This document shows positions 16,061 through 26,391 of a stretch of 64,000 nt of DNA, in pieces. The number at the start of each line of letters is the position of its first letter. Position 1 is the stretch's first letter. The DNA comes from Clostridia bacterium (GTDB lineage Bacteria; Bacillota; Clostridia; Oscillospirales; CAG-272). A model generated the notes under the pieces. That model was not told the DNA's origin, did no database searches, and saw only the letters and a list, made by a program, of their open reading frames with translations. The position numbers and the translations under genes are program-made. The stretch spans positions 82,379 through 146,378 of the forward strand of contig JAFUOH010000010.1 in assembly GCA_017482055.1 (NCBI GenBank), read 5' to 3'.

Positions 16061-17965
16061 TCACAAAATGAAATACTCCACAGCTCCGTCATCAATAATA
16101 ACCGTATCGCCGCACCTGCCTTTTCCGAGCAGTCGCTTCGGAGGAGTTTCAAATTCAAGCTCCCATGGTCGTCCGGACAGGTTTGCCACCGCGACAAGAC
16201 GTCTGCCGCCGTATTCACGGCACAGCATAAACTGCGCGGTGTCGCCCGTATCGATTATTTCAAGGCTGCCATCGCTGAACAGCGGTTCATTTCTGCGTAT
16301 AGCACCTATCTTACGGTAGAACGCACCAAGCTCGGCATCCTCCCGCCCCCACACATACGGCATACGATTGAAGGGATCACGTCCGCCCTCCATCCCCGCT
16401 TCGTCACCGTAATAGATACAGGGCATTCCCGGAAACGCCGCAAGCAGTGCCCATGCGAATTTCAGCCGTTTTTTGGCAAGTCGCCTCTGCTTTTGATTAA
16501 GCCTGAACCCCGCAAGCTCACGGTTTGACATATTTTTTGTGCCAACATCCGCAAGCACGGTAAGTATACGCTCGGTATCATGAGTTCCGAGGAAATTCAT
16601 CAGCACATGGCTGACCGCCTCGGGGTAGTGCGCCCACAGTTCACGCGAGGTCATACACAGTCTCGTGGAATCACCGCTAAGTACATATTCTATCACCGCT
16701 TCCTTTAAGGGATAATTCATCACCGAGTCAAGCTGCCGTCCGCGAAAATAACGGCGGCGCTTGTCGTATGCGACCTTGTTGGAAGCGTCCTCCCAGACCT
16801 CGCCCAGCACCAATGCTTCGGAGTTTTCCGCACGTGCCGCCGCTTTAAGCTCGTCGAGAAATACGTCCGAAAGCTCATCCGCAACGTCCAGCCGCCAACC
16901 GTCGATACCGCGGCGCAGATAATGGCGTATCACGCCCTTCTCGCCGTTTATAAACTCACGGTATGTCGGCTCCTCACTTTTGACAGCAGGCAGTATCTTA
17001 ACGCCCCACCAGCAATTGTACTCATCGGGATACTCATCAAAGGAATACCATTTGTAATATTTGGAGCGCTTTGAATTGTATGCCCCGGGACCGTCATAAC
17101 GTCCGAATTTGTTGAAATATCGGCTGTCGGCGCCCGTGTGATTAAACACGCCGTCAAGGATAAGCCGCATTCCCCGTGTCTTGCACTCGGAAACAAGGCG
17201 GTCAAACGCTTCCGAGCCGCCGAACATGCGGTCGATCTTCATATAATCGCCCGTGTCATATTTATGGTTGGAAGCCGCCTCAAATATCGGACAAAGATAG
17301 AGCGTATCCACGCCAAGCGAGGCGATATAGTCGAGCTTATCGGCAACACCCCAAAGATTGCCGCCGAAAAATTCGTTGTTGGCAAGTGCGTCGCCGGGCT
17401 TTTCAGCATACATCGGCACGCCGTGCTCCCAGTCGGGATTGCGAACCTTGCCCTCCTCGGGCACAATGGGTCTGCCGCCGTCAAAAAAGCGGTCAACAAA
17501 TATCTGATACATCATACCGCCGCGGAATTTCGACGGCACATAAAGCGACGGCTCGTATACAGTGAGCTGCTCGCAGGACACTGCTCCGCCGTCGGCGTTT
17601 AACGTGCCGTCACGGTCGGTATAAAGCGTGCCGTAGGGGGTGTCGAGCATGAAGGTATAATAGAAAAGTCCACTCTCGCCGTCTGTGCAGATATCGGACA
17701 GCGCAAGCACCACCCTGTATACATCGTGCGCTATGTCGAACTCGAAAAGCTCAGCCGTGATCTCGCGGGTGGTCATATCGTCGTCGCGGTAAAGCCTCAG
17801 CAATGCCGCGCATGCACACAAAGCACGCGGCACTCTTACCGAAAGGGTAAGAGTGTCGTCGGATGCAAACGCCCCCGAAAGAGGTGCATCTCCGCGCTTG
17901 CTTGAATACTTTTCATAGCTGACCTTTATACTTGAAAGGTCACATAGACTGTAAGCGGTCATCAT
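16061..17965 (-). CDS. GH13 alpha-glucosidase/neopullulanase-type enzyme
   Basis: A 634-residue cytosolic alpha-amylase-family enzyme. Residues 1-140 form a beta-rich N-terminal domain. The GH13 motifs follow: DGVFNHT (271-277), GWRLDVADE with nucleophile Asp360, GEVWED with acid/base Glu389 and FLGTHD with Asp463. A C-terminal beta domain ends the protein. It probably cleaves linear or branched maltodextrins released from glycogen. It is the last gene of the glycogen operon and its ATG overlaps the glgP stop by ATGA, so the two are coupled. A pullulanase or cyclodextrinase activity is also possible. Confidence 0.88.
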   Translation of the reverse strand: MMTAYSLCDLSSIKVSYEKYSSKRGDAPLSGAFASDDTLTLSVRVPRALCACAALLRLYRDDDMTTREITAELFEFDIAHDVYRVVLALSDICTDGESGLFYYTFMLDTPYGTLYTDRDGTLNADGGAVSCEQLTVYEPSLYVPSKFRGGMMYQIFVDRFFDGGRPIVPEEGKVRNPDWEHGVPMYAEKPGDALANNEFFGGNLWGVADKLDYIASLGVDTLYLCPIFEAASNHKYDTGDYMKIDRMFGGSEAFDRLVSECKTRGMRLILDGVFNHTGADSRYFNKFGRYDGPGAYNSKRSKYYKWYSFDEYPDEYNCWWGVKILPAVKSEEPTYREFINGEKGVIRHYLRRGIDGWRLDVADELSDVFLDELKAAARAENSEALVLGEVWEDASNKVAYDKRRRYFRGRQLDSVMNYPLKEAVIEYVLSGDSTRLCMTSRELWAHYPEAVSHVLMNFLGTHDTERILTVLADVGTKNMSNRELAGFRLNQKQRRLAKKRLKFAWALLAAFPGMPCIYYGDEAGMEGGRDPFNRMPYVWGREDAELGAFYRKIGAIRRNEPLFSDGSLEIIDTGDTAQFMLCREYGGRRLVAVANLSGRPWELEFETPPKRLLGKGRCGDTVIIDDGAVEYFIL

Positions 17966-20397
17966 TTAATAGGCTTTATATGCCAAATGTTGTCGGCATA
18001 TTCACGTATGGAACGATCTGAAGCGAAGTAGCCCGAGCGTGCTGTATTTATAAGCGACATGCAGTTCCACTTTTCACGGTCGGCATAGTCCTTTATCATG
18101 CGCTCATGTACTGCGTAGTAGGAATCGAAGTCTGCGATGCACATATAGGGGTCTGCCACGCCATGCGCGTACTGCGAGTTGATGAGATACTGCTTGATAT
18201 CTGTGAAGGAACGTCCGTTAAAGCCCATATCAAGCGCATCCACCGCCGCACGCAGACGTTCACTGCTTAAATAGTACGCCGCCGCGTTGTATCCGCGCTT
18301 CCACAGATCGTCCACCTCTTCGGTGGTAAGACCAAAGATATACATATTGGGGTCGCCAACCTGTGCATGGATCTCAACATTTGCGCCATCCATGGTACCG
18401 ATGGTAACGGCACCGTTTGCCATCAGCTTCATACAGCCGGTACCGCTGGCTTCCTTACCCGCAAGGGATATCTGCTCTGAGATGTCCGCCGCAGGGATAA
18501 GCACCTCGGCAAGGCTGACATTATAGTCCTCCATGAACACCACGCGAAGCTTTTCGCGGAGTCTCGGATCGGATTCGATATCCATACCGATATAGGAGAT
18601 GAGCTTGATAATATTCTTCGCCATGTAGTAGCCGGGAGCCGCCTTCGCGCCGAAGATAAAGGTCTGAGGCGTGATATCGAGGTCGGGATTATCTTTAAGC
18701 TGTACATACAGGCTGATTATGCGCAGTGCGTTTAAAAGCTGGCGCTTGTATTCATGCATACGCTTGATCTGCACGTCGAACACCGAATCGGGGTCGAGGT
18801 TGATACCCATTTTATTTTTGGTATAAATAGCGAAATTCGCCTTGTTCGCACGCTTGATGGCTTCAATGCGCTCAAGCACTGCCTTGTCATCCGCATACTT
18901 TGCAAATTCACACAGCGCCTCGGGATCCTCCTTGTGCCACTTATCACCGATGCATTCGTCGATAAGTGCCGTGAGCTGGGGGTTGGCGTAGCACATCCAT
19001 CTTCTGTGAGCAACACCGTTGGTCACGTTGGTGAACTTCGAGGGGGTGTGCTTGTAGAAGTCGTGGAACACGGTCTTTTTGAGTATATCCGAATGGAGCT
19101 TTGATACGCCGTTGACGGTGTGCGAGCCCACCACGGAAAGGTTTGCCATGCGTATCTGACCGTAGCCGAGGATAGACATACGGGAGATTCTGTCCCAGTC
19201 ACCGGGATACGCCGCCCATAATTCGCCGCAGAAGCGACGGTTGATCTCGTTTGTTATGTCGTAGATGCGGGGGAGCTTGATCTTGAAAAGATCCTCATTC
19301 CAGGTCTCAAGAGCTTCCGGCATAACGGTATGATTGGTATAGGAAACCGTAGCGGTAACAAGTCTCCACGCATCGTCCCAGGAGAAGGAGTAGATGTCGA
19401 TAAGGATACGCATCAGCTCGGGTATAACGAGAGCGGGATGAGTATCGTTTATATGGATAGCAACCTTTTCGGCAAAGCCGCCCAGAGAGCCGTAGGTCGT
19501 CAGATGGTCGGCAATGATGCTCTGAAGCGATGCCGACACGAGGAAATACTGCTGTGACAGACGCAGATATTTGCCCTCCATATGGTTGTCGGAGGGATAA
19601 AGCACCTTACTGATGGTTGCCGCGTTGGTACTGTCCTCCATAGCCTTGACATACTGTCCCTGCGAAAACAGATTCATGTTGAAATTCTGCGTATCGCATG
19701 CCTTCCAAAGGCGCAGAATGTTGACCGCCTTGGAATCGGCGCCGGAGATCATCATATCATAGGGTACTGCCTGTATTTCGTCGCCGCCCTCATGGGTGAT
19801 GGAGCACTTGCCCATCTCCCACTTTTCGCTGACATGACCGCCGAGACGGATGGTACACGCCTTATCGTGGCGGGGTACCAGCCACACATCGCCGCCCGGC
19901 ATCCAGATGTCGGGGAGCTCGATCTGATCGCCGTCGATGATGCGCTGCTTGAAAAGTCCGTATTCGTAAAGGATCGAGAAGCCCGTGGCGGGATAATCGA
20001 GGGTGGTAAGCCCATCCATAAAGCAAGCCGCAAGACGACCGAGACCGCCGTTTCCGAGACCGGGATCGGGCTCGAGACCGTAGATCTCGTCAAGCTCGAA
20101 GCCCATCTCCGAGAGCACCTCTCCGTAAATATCGGCAATACCGAGATTGCGGAGGTTATTTTTCAGCGAACGTCCGATAAGGAACTCCATACAGAGATAA
20201 TATATCTTCTTGCCGCGCTGTTTTTTGGTATCCTTTTTAAATTCACTGCGCTTTTCGGTGAGGATATCCTTTGCGGAGAGCACAACGGATTTGTAGACCT
20301 GCTCTTTTGTGGCTTCGTCGGGTGTCACTCCGTAGTAACGCGCCAGCTTTGCGGTGATTGCTTCTTTGATCTGTGCTTTGGTGAAATTATTGTTCAT
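17962..20397 (-). CDS. glgP: Glycogen/starch phosphorylase
   Basis: An 811-residue PLP enzyme that releases glucose 1-phosphate from glycogen. Family landmarks are EPDPGLGNGGLGRLAACFMD near the N-terminal third, VAIHINDTHPAL, NVTNGVAHRRW, and the PLP-lysine region EASGTGCMKLMANGAVTIGT. The usual sequence is GTGNMK; here Cys replaces Asn, a small change beside the PLP lysine. Length is normal. It lies between glgA (43 bases upstream) and the GH13 gene (overlapping), the order expected for coordinated synthesis and breakdown of storage glucan. Confidence 0.97.
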   Translation of the reverse strand: MNNNFTKAQIKEAITAKLARYYGVTPDEATKEQVYKSVVLSAKDILTEKRSEFKKDTKKQRGKKIYYLCMEFLIGRSLKNNLRNLGIADIYGEVLSEMGFELDEIYGLEPDPGLGNGGLGRLAACFMDGLTTLDYPATGFSILYEYGLFKQRIIDGDQIELPDIWMPGGDVWLVPRHDKACTIRLGGHVSEKWEMGKCSITHEGGDEIQAVPYDMMISGADSKAVNILRLWKACDTQNFNMNLFSQGQYVKAMEDSTNAATISKVLYPSDNHMEGKYLRLSQQYFLVSASLQSIIADHLTTYGSLGGFAEKVAIHINDTHPALVIPELMRILIDIYSFSWDDAWRLVTATVSYTNHTVMPEALETWNEDLFKIKLPRIYDITNEINRRFCGELWAAYPGDWDRISRMSILGYGQIRMANLSVVGSHTVNGVSKLHSDILKKTVFHDFYKHTPSKFTNVTNGVAHRRWMCYANPQLTALIDECIGDKWHKEDPEALCEFAKYADDKAVLERIEAIKRANKANFAIYTKNKMGINLDPDSVFDVQIKRMHEYKRQLLNALRIISLYVQLKDNPDLDITPQTFIFGAKAAPGYYMAKNIIKLISYIGMDIESDPRLREKLRVVFMEDYNVSLAEVLIPAADISEQISLAGKEASGTGCMKLMANGAVTIGTMDGANVEIHAQVGDPNMYIFGLTTEEVDDLWKRGYNAAAYYLSSERLRAAVDALDMGFNGRSFTDIKQYLINSQYAHGVADPYMCIADFDSYYAVHERMIKDYADREKWNCMSLINTARSGYFASDRSIREYADNIWHIKPIK

Positions 20398-20440
20398 TGG
20401 CTTAGGTTTCCTTTTAGTTTAGTATTGCTTTTTTTAATTA

Positions 20441-21868
20441 TTACAGTCCCTCATACATTTCGAGGTACTTCTTAGCCGACGCATCCCAGGAGAAGTCGGC
20501 ATTCATTGCGTTTGCCACAAGCTCGCTCCAACGGTCGGCATCGTGATAGAGCGCCGTCACGCGATGAATGGCGTTAAGCATGTCGTGAGCGTTGTATGTG
20601 ACAAAGGTCACGCCGTTGCCCTCGCCCGTTTCGGGATTGTAGGGCTTGATGGTGTCATAGAGACCGCCGGTCTCACGCACTACGGGCACGGTGCCGTAGC
20701 GGGAAGCGATCATCTGCGCAAGACCGCAGGGCTCGGACTTCGACGGCATCAGGAAGATGTCCGCCGACGCATAGATCTGCTTTGCCAGATCCTTATTAAA
20801 CGCCAGCATTACGCCGCACTTTTCGGGATAACGGCGCGCAAGATCGGAGAAGAAATCTTCAAGCTCCGCTTCACCCGTACCGAGCAGCACAAGCTGAACA
20901 TCATCTCTGAGAATATCGTCAGCCACGCGGCGCACAAGGTCAAAGCCTTTATGTGAAGCAAGACGTGAAACCATGGCGATAAGAGGAACATCCTCACGTT
21001 CGGGAAGCCCGAAGCGTTTTTGAAGCGCAAGCTTATTTACGGTTTTATCCTCAATTGTATCAAGGGTGAAATTCTTTTCGATCACTGTATCCTTTTCGGG
21101 ATTATAATAACCCGTGTCGATACCGTTGATGATGCCGCAGCACTTTTCACTGTACATACGGATGATGTGGTGGAGCCCGCCGGAATAATACTCTGTCTGT
21201 ATCTCGTTTGCGTAGTTTGGACTTACGGTGGTCAGCTTGTCACAGCATACGATGGCGCCTTTGGTGAGATTGATGCAGCCGTCGTACTCCACAACATATC
21301 TGTCCCAGGAGTCGAGGCAGAAGATATCTCCGAGGATATCAAAGCTGTAGATCCCCTGATAGTCGATGTTATGAATGGTGTAGACCGCCTTCATGTGCGC
21401 ATATTCATCGAGGTAGCAGTATTTGCGCTTTAAGTAGATCACGCACAGCGCGCTCTGCCAGTCGTGGCAGTGCAGGATATCGGGCATAAATCCGATATGC
21501 GGCAGCATCTCCATGACCGCCTTGCAGAAGTACGCGTAGCGCTCACCGTCATCAAAGCTGCCGTACAGCGAGGTGCGCTTGAAGTAGTATTCGTTATCAA
21601 TGAAGTAGTAAGTAACGCCATCTTTGTCATATGACCACACGCCGCAGTATTGACGGCGCCAGGACAGCGAAACGGTAAACTCCGCTACCTTAGTCATCTT
21701 ATCCTTATACTTTTCGGCAACCGCCTTGTACATGGGAATCACCACACGCACATCGGTATCGGGCTCGGCATGCTTGAGCGACGCGGGAAGCGAGCCCAGC
21801 ACGTCGCCAAGCCCTCCCGTTGCCGCAAACGGCAGCGCTTCCGCGCCGACATATAGAATCTTTTTCAT
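20441..21868 (-). CDS. glgA: Glycogen synthase (ADP-glucose type, GT5)
   Basis: A 475-residue GT-B glycosyltransferase. N-terminal ILYVGAEALPFAATGGLGDV gives the sugar-nucleotide loop, but the usual KxGGL lysine is Ala (Ala16) here. Other motifs are normal: LHCHDWQSAL, TIHNIDYQG, NGIDTGYYNPEKD, and the C-terminal PSKSEPCGLAQMIASRYGTVPVVRETGGL with the catalytic Glu. Located 29 bases after glgD in the operon. It should extend glucan from ADP-glucose made by GlgC/GlgD; the lysine change may alter ADP-glucose binding. Confidence 0.95.
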   Translation of the reverse strand: MKKILYVGAEALPFAATGGLGDVLGSLPASLKHAEPDTDVRVVIPMYKAVAEKYKDKMTKVAEFTVSLSWRRQYCGVWSYDKDGVTYYFIDNEYYFKRTSLYGSFDDGERYAYFCKAVMEMLPHIGFMPDILHCHDWQSALCVIYLKRKYCYLDEYAHMKAVYTIHNIDYQGIYSFDILGDIFCLDSWDRYVVEYDGCINLTKGAIVCCDKLTTVSPNYANEIQTEYYSGGLHHIIRMYSEKCCGIINGIDTGYYNPEKDTVIEKNFTLDTIEDKTVNKLALQKRFGLPEREDVPLIAMVSRLASHKGFDLVRRVADDILRDDVQLVLLGTGEAELEDFFSDLARRYPEKCGVMLAFNKDLAKQIYASADIFLMPSKSEPCGLAQMIASRYGTVPVVRETGGLYDTIKPYNPETGEGNGVTFVTYNAHDMLNAIHRVTALYHDADRWSELVANAMNADFSWDASAKKYLEMYEGL

Positions 21869-21897
21869 AATAATTATCTCCTTTCGGGGATCATAAC

Positions 21898-23031
21898 TTA
21901 GATCATCTTTCCTTTATCAATAAAGAACGGCAGGGATTCGTGTCCCGAGAGAATACGTCCGTCGCGGATGACCACATTCTTATCCGCCACAACGCAGTTA
22001 AGGAACACATTTTCACCCGTGACCGCATCCTGGAACAGGATGGAATTCTTGACCGTAGTGCCCTTTCCCACCTTTACGCCACGGAACAGGATGGAATTTT
22101 CCACGGTTCCGTCGATCACACAGCCGTCCGCGATGAGGGAGTTTGATACCTTTGCGGAATCGTTATACTTCGCAGGGGCAGAGTTTCTGACCTTGGTATA
22201 GATCGGGCGGTTCTTGACGTTAAAGAGCTGATCGCGGTTCTTGCTGTCAGAAAGCAGCTCCATTGAGTGCATATAGTAGTCCTGAAGCGAGTTGATGGTA
22301 GCAAAATAGCCGTCGTACTTGTAGATACGGTAGTTGCGTCTCGCCGCACCTCTTGCAAGCACGTCACGGTTGAAGCTGGTATAGCCGTGAGCGATGGCAT
22401 CGAGGACGATGCTCTGCAGATACTCGCGGTTTACGACGAAAATATTAAGGTCGATGTCGCGATATCCCGTAACATTCGGCGGATATGCGTTTACATCGGT
22501 GATACGCCCCGATTCGTCGGAATCCACGATAACGTTGCGCTTGCAGGACTCCTTTGTAAGCAGTACCCGCTTGACCGCCATGGTAATATCCGCATTGTTG
22601 GCGATGTGGTCGTTTATCATATCGTTTAAGTCGATGTTGCAGATAACGTCGCAGTCGGAGAGCACAACATAATCCGCATTAAAGCGGGATACCGAGTAGT
22701 TAACGCTCTTAAGCGCCTCAAGACGGGTGTTGTACAGCGCGTTCTGATTATTTGAGAACGCCGTCATATAGGGCGGAAGCATCTTGATACCGCCCGAACG
22801 GCGGGCAAGGTCCCAGTCCTTACCGGAGCCGATATGGTCCATGAGAGACTGATAATTATAATGTGTGATAACGCTGATGGAGCTGATACCCGAGTTGACC
22901 ATGTTTGACAGTGCGAAGTCGATGAGACGATAACGACAGGCGTAAGGAACGGATGCCATTGTACGGCGGCGCGTAAGCTCGGGGATGTTTTTATCGTGAA
23001 GATTCGAGAAAATTATACCTTGTACTGACAT
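21898..23031 (-). CDS. glgD: Glucose-1-phosphate adenylyltransferase subunit GlgD
   Basis: A 377-residue paralogue of GlgC. The N-terminal nucleotide loop is degenerate: IIFSNLHDKNIPELT replaces the GGxGxRLxxLT of active subunits, as is usual in GlgD. The C-terminal part has left-handed beta-helix repeats (VENSILFRGVKVGKGTTV). In Firmicutes, GlgD is thought to be non-catalytic but to stimulate GlgC in a mixed tetramer. It lies 17 bases after glgC. Confidence 0.94.
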   Translation of the reverse strand: MSVQGIIFSNLHDKNIPELTRRRTMASVPYACRYRLIDFALSNMVNSGISSISVITHYNYQSLMDHIGSGKDWDLARRSGGIKMLPPYMTAFSNNQNALYNTRLEALKSVNYSVSRFNADYVVLSDCDVICNIDLNDMINDHIANNADITMAVKRVLLTKESCKRNVIVDSDESGRITDVNAYPPNVTGYRDIDLNIFVVNREYLQSIVLDAIAHGYTSFNRDVLARGAARRNYRIYKYDGYFATINSLQDYYMHSMELLSDSKNRDQLFNVKNRPIYTKVRNSAPAKYNDSAKVSNSLIADGCVIDGTVENSILFRGVKVGKGTTVKNSILFQDAVTGENVFLNCVVADKNVVIRDGRILSGHESLPFFIDKGKMI

Positions 23032-23048
23032 TTTAGTTTCTTCCTTTC

Positions 23049-24257
23049 TTACGCTTTCAGTTTTTCATCTAAATATGCGGCGTTTACCATATCTCCCGCG
23101 GGTATCACGGTGCCGTGCGGAATGGTAAGATCACTGCCCACAAGGGTAATGCCCTTGCCGCTTTCCTTGACCTCTCCGATCTGTGCGCCTGCGCCGATCT
23201 CGGTGTCGCCGTCGATGATGGAATAGTATACCGAAGCGCCCTCGCGAATGACGGTATCATTCATAATGATCGAGTTGCGTATGTACGCACCTCGCGCCAC
23301 CTTTACACCGCCGAACAAGACGGAATTTTCCACAACGCCGTGGACTTCACAGCCCTCTGTGATGATGGAGTTCATGACCTTAGCATCACCGCCGATATAA
23401 TGCGGCGAACGGATAAGGTTTCTTGAATAGATCTTCCAATCCGAGTCGAAGAGGTTGAACACCGGCTCATCGCCGAGAAGATCCATGTGTGCCTCCCACA
23501 GGCTCTCGATGGTACCAACGTCCTTCCAGTACCCCGAGAAGCTGTAAGCGTACATGCTCTCACCGCTTGCAAGCATGGCGGGAATGATGTTCTTACCGAA
23601 ATCATTGACCGAATCCGGATTGTTTTCGTCGGCGATAAGATAATTCTCAAGCAGCTTTTTGTTGAAGATATAAATACCCATGGAAGCCTTTGTGCTCTTC
23701 GGCTTTGGCGGCTTCTCTTCAAACTCGATGATCTTGCCGTCCTCATCGGTGTTCATGATACCGAAGCGGCTCGCCTGCTCCAGCGGAACGTCGATGACCG
23801 CGATGGTAGCGGCGGCGTTCATCTTCTTGTGGTAATCGAGCATCTTTGAATAATCCATCTTATAGATATGGTCGCCCGACAGCACCAGCACATAGTCGGG
23901 ATCATAGCGATTGATGAAGTTCAGGTTCTGATATATCGCATTTGCGGTACCGCGGTACCAGTCCGCTCCGTCCTTGCCTTGATAAGGCGGGAGCACCATA
24001 ACACCTCCGTTCATACGGTCGAGGTCCCAGGGCTGTCCGTTGCCGATATACTCGTTTAAAACCAGCGGCTGATACTGCGTAAGCACGCCAACGGTATCGA
24101 TATGGGAGTTTACACAGTTGGAGAGGGTAAAATCAATTATGCGGTATTTTGCGCCGAAGGGGACCGCGGGCTTCGCGGTCTTTTCGGTCAGGGTATAGAG
24201 TCTGCTCCCCTGCCCTCCGGCGAGAAGCATTGCGACACATTCTTTTTTCTTGTACAT
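23049..24257 (-). CDS. glgC: Glucose-1-phosphate adenylyltransferase catalytic subunit GlgC
   Basis: A 402-residue enzyme making ADP-glucose from ATP and glucose 1-phosphate, the committed step of glycogen synthesis. It has the full [11 protein letters not shown] loop (residues 13-23), [29 protein letters not shown] and a C-terminal beta-helix domain with hexapeptide repeats. An AGGTAT site precedes the start. It is 28 bases after glgB and 17 before glgD. Length is typical. Confidence 0.96.
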   Translation of the reverse strand: MYKKKECVAMLLAGGQGSRLYTLTEKTAKPAVPFGAKYRIIDFTLSNCVNSHIDTVGVLTQYQPLVLNEYIGNGQPWDLDRMNGGVMVLPPYQGKDGADWYRGTANAIYQNLNFINRYDPDYVLVLSGDHIYKMDYSKMLDYHKKMNAAATIAVIDVPLEQASRFGIMNTDEDGKIIEFEEKPPKPKSTKASMGIYIFNKKLLENYLIADENNPDSVNDFGKNIIPAMLASGESMYAYSFSGYWKDVGTIESLWEAHMDLLGDEPVFNLFDSDWKIYSRNLIRSPHYIGGDAKVMNSIITEGCEVHGVVENSVLFGGVKVARGAYIRNSIIMNDTVIREGASVYYSIIDGDTEIGAGAQIGEVKESGKGITLVGSDLTIPHGTVIPAGDMVNAAYLDEKLKA

Positions 24258-24285
24258 GATATACCTCCGGTTGTTATATTTTATT

Positions 24286-26262
24286 TTAGTCTGTAATTGA
24301 GCTCTTTTTAATTGCCGCCGCGGGCTTTAAGATGACTGCGGACAATGCGGGGAGGGTTATTTTTAACTCTCGTGTGCCGTCGAACGCCTTGACGGTATCG
24401 AGGACGCCCCTGTTTAATTTACCCGTGCCGCCGTATTCGGCGCTGTCGCTTGCGAACACCTCAAAATAACGGGTATGCTTCATATTGACGAGCGTGAAGC
24501 CCTCACGGTCAACCGGTGCAAAGTTCAGCACCACTACGACCTCGCCTCCGCGCTTGTTCTTTCTGCGGTAGGCAATGATATTAAGCTCGTTCATATCGGG
24601 ATAGATCCATTCAAAGCCGTCCCAGGAAAAATCCCGCTCCCAAAGCGCCGATTCTTCGAGATAGAACCGATTCAGCGCCGCCGTGTAAAGCTGCGACTTC
24701 TTATGCATATCGTAGTCGAGCATGAACCATTCAAGCTGATTCTCGTAGTCCCATTCGCGGAACGGTGCGTATTCCGTGCCCATAAAGGTCAGCTTTTTAC
24801 CGGGGTGGGTCATCTGATAGGCAAGAAACGTTCTGAAGCCCGCAAATTTCATGTTGTAGTCACCGAAATTTTTATCGAGCAGCGACAGCTTGCCGTGTAC
24901 CACCTCGTCATGGGAAACGGGGAGGATGTAGTTCTCGTTAAGCGAATACATCATGGGGAAGGTAAGCTTTTCGTGCTTGTATTTGCGGTACACGGGATCG
25001 GTCATGATATAATCGAAGCTATCGTTTGCCCAACCCATGTTCCATTTGAAGTTGAAGCCCAGCCCGCCCTCGTGTACGGGCTTTGTTATCATAGGCCAGT
25101 CCGCGGATTCCTCGGCTATCATAAGTGCGTCGGGGAACTCCGCAAACAGCGTGGTGTTGAGCTTCTTAAAGAAAGCGATGGATTCGAGATTTTTGTTGTC
25201 GCCATGCTCATTGGGCACCCATTCACCCGGGTCGCGGTCAAAGTCGAGGTAAAGCATGGATGCCACCGCGTCAACACGCAGACCGTCGATATGGAACTCG
25301 CGTAACCAGTAAAGCGCGTTTGAAATGAGGAAGCATTCCACCTCGTTTCGCGCCACGTCGAAGAAGCGCGTGCCCCAAACCTTGTGCTCCATACGGTCAC
25401 AGCCCTGATATTCATACAGCGGCTCACCGTCGAACTCGCAGAGTCCGTGTTCGTCCTTGGGAAAATGGGCAGGCACCCAGTCAAGTATCACGCCCAGCCC
25501 CACGGAGTGCAGCTTATTGACAAAATGCCGAAAATCGTCGGGAGTACCGAACCTTGCGGTGGGAGAATAATAGCCGCAGACCTGATAGCCCCAGGAGCCG
25601 TCAAAGGGATGCTCTGCGATCGGCATCAGCTCCACATGTGTGTATCCCATCTGCTTTGCGTAGACAGCCAGCTCGTCCGCTATTTCGCGGTAGTTAAGAT
25701 AATTCTCGCCCTCCTTGGTAGTCTCGCCGTTCCTTGTTTTAAAGGAGCCGAGATGTACTTCATAGATATTCATCGGAGCCGAGAAAAATTCGGGAGACTT
25801 GCTTCCCTTGCCGATAACCTCGCGTGCGCGCTTTTTAAGCCACGGCTCGTCCGACCATGCAAAGGGCTGCTCGGAACAGATCTTGGATGCGGTTCCCTTC
25901 AAGGTCTCGGAAGCGCGAGCATAGGGATCAGCTTTCAGGTGTACGCCGTTTTTGCCCGTAATGCGGTACTTATAGTTTGCGCCGTCAAGCGTGATCGCCG
26001 AGGCGAGCACATATTCCCATATGCCCATATCGGTAATACGCTCCATTGGGCATACGGGCTTCCAGTCGTTGAAATCGCCCACCACCTCCACTCGCTCGGC
26101 GTTCGGCGCCCACACGCGGAAGGTGTACGTATATCCGCCGCTCTCGGATCTCGCATGACAGCCGAGATAATCGTAGGCGCGGAAATTGGTTCCTTGATGG
26201 AAATAATACGCCGCCAGGTCACTGCCGGGATTAATTTCGGTTTTTGTTTTTCCTTTTGCCAC
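24286..26262 (-). CDS. glgB: 1,4-alpha-glucan branching enzyme
   Basis: A 658-residue GH13 branching enzyme that makes alpha-1,6 branches in glycogen. It has an N-terminal CBM48 domain (residues about 40-115, [10 protein letters not shown]), then motif [10 protein letters not shown] (261-270), [10 protein letters not shown] with nucleophile Asp331, IAEESADWP with Glu384 and [11 protein letters not shown]. It is the first gene of the glycogen operon. An AAGGAAAGG-like ribosome site lies upstream; a stretch of about 130 bases before it carries the probable promoter. Confidence 0.97.
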   Translation of the reverse strand: MAKGKTKTEINPGSDLAAYYFHQGTNFRAYDYLGCHARSESGGYTYTFRVWAPNAERVEVVGDFNDWKPVCPMERITDMGIWEYVLASAITLDGANYKYRITGKNGVHLKADPYARASETLKGTASKICSEQPFAWSDEPWLKKRAREVIGKGSKSPEFFSAPMNIYEVHLGSFKTRNGETTKEGENYLNYREIADELAVYAKQMGYTHVELMPIAEHPFDGSWGYQVCGYYSPTARFGTPDDFRHFVNKLHSVGLGVILDWVPAHFPKDEHGLCEFDGEPLYEYQGCDRMEHKVWGTRFFDVARNEVECFLISNALYWLREFHIDGLRVDAVASMLYLDFDRDPGEWVPNEHGDNKNLESIAFFKKLNTTLFAEFPDALMIAEESADWPMITKPVHEGGLGFNFKWNMGWANDSFDYIMTDPVYRKYKHEKLTFPMMYSLNENYILPVSHDEVVHGKLSLLDKNFGDYNMKFAGFRTFLAYQMTHPGKKLTFMGTEYAPFREWDYENQLEWFMLDYDMHKKSQLYTAALNRFYLEESALWERDFSWDGFEWIYPDMNELNIIAYRRKNKRGGEVVVVLNFAPVDREGFTLVNMKHTRYFEVFASDSAEYGGTGKLNRGVLDTVKAFDGTRELKITLPALSAVILKPAAAIKKSSITD

Positions 26263-26323
26263 TTAATCAGACCTTTCCTTGAGTTTTTATTTCCGATTTT
26301 ATCAAAATGTCATTTCAAATTAA

Positions 26324-26329
26324 AGTATA
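26324..26329 (-). promoter_or_regulatory. Probable -10 element of the glycogen operon
   Basis: On the minus strand TATACT preceded by TGG (extended -10). No good -35 is visible at the proper distance, so an activator or the extended -10 may be needed. About 60 bases upstream of glgB. Confidence 0.45.
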
Positions 26330-26391
26330 CCATAAACGAGCATAAATATTACGTCGAAAAATATCGTAAGGAACAATGTTCCGAAATTATT

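Noticed and set aside
19582-20475. Plus-strand open frame of about 297 codons
   Set aside because: Antisense of glgP, no supporting signal.
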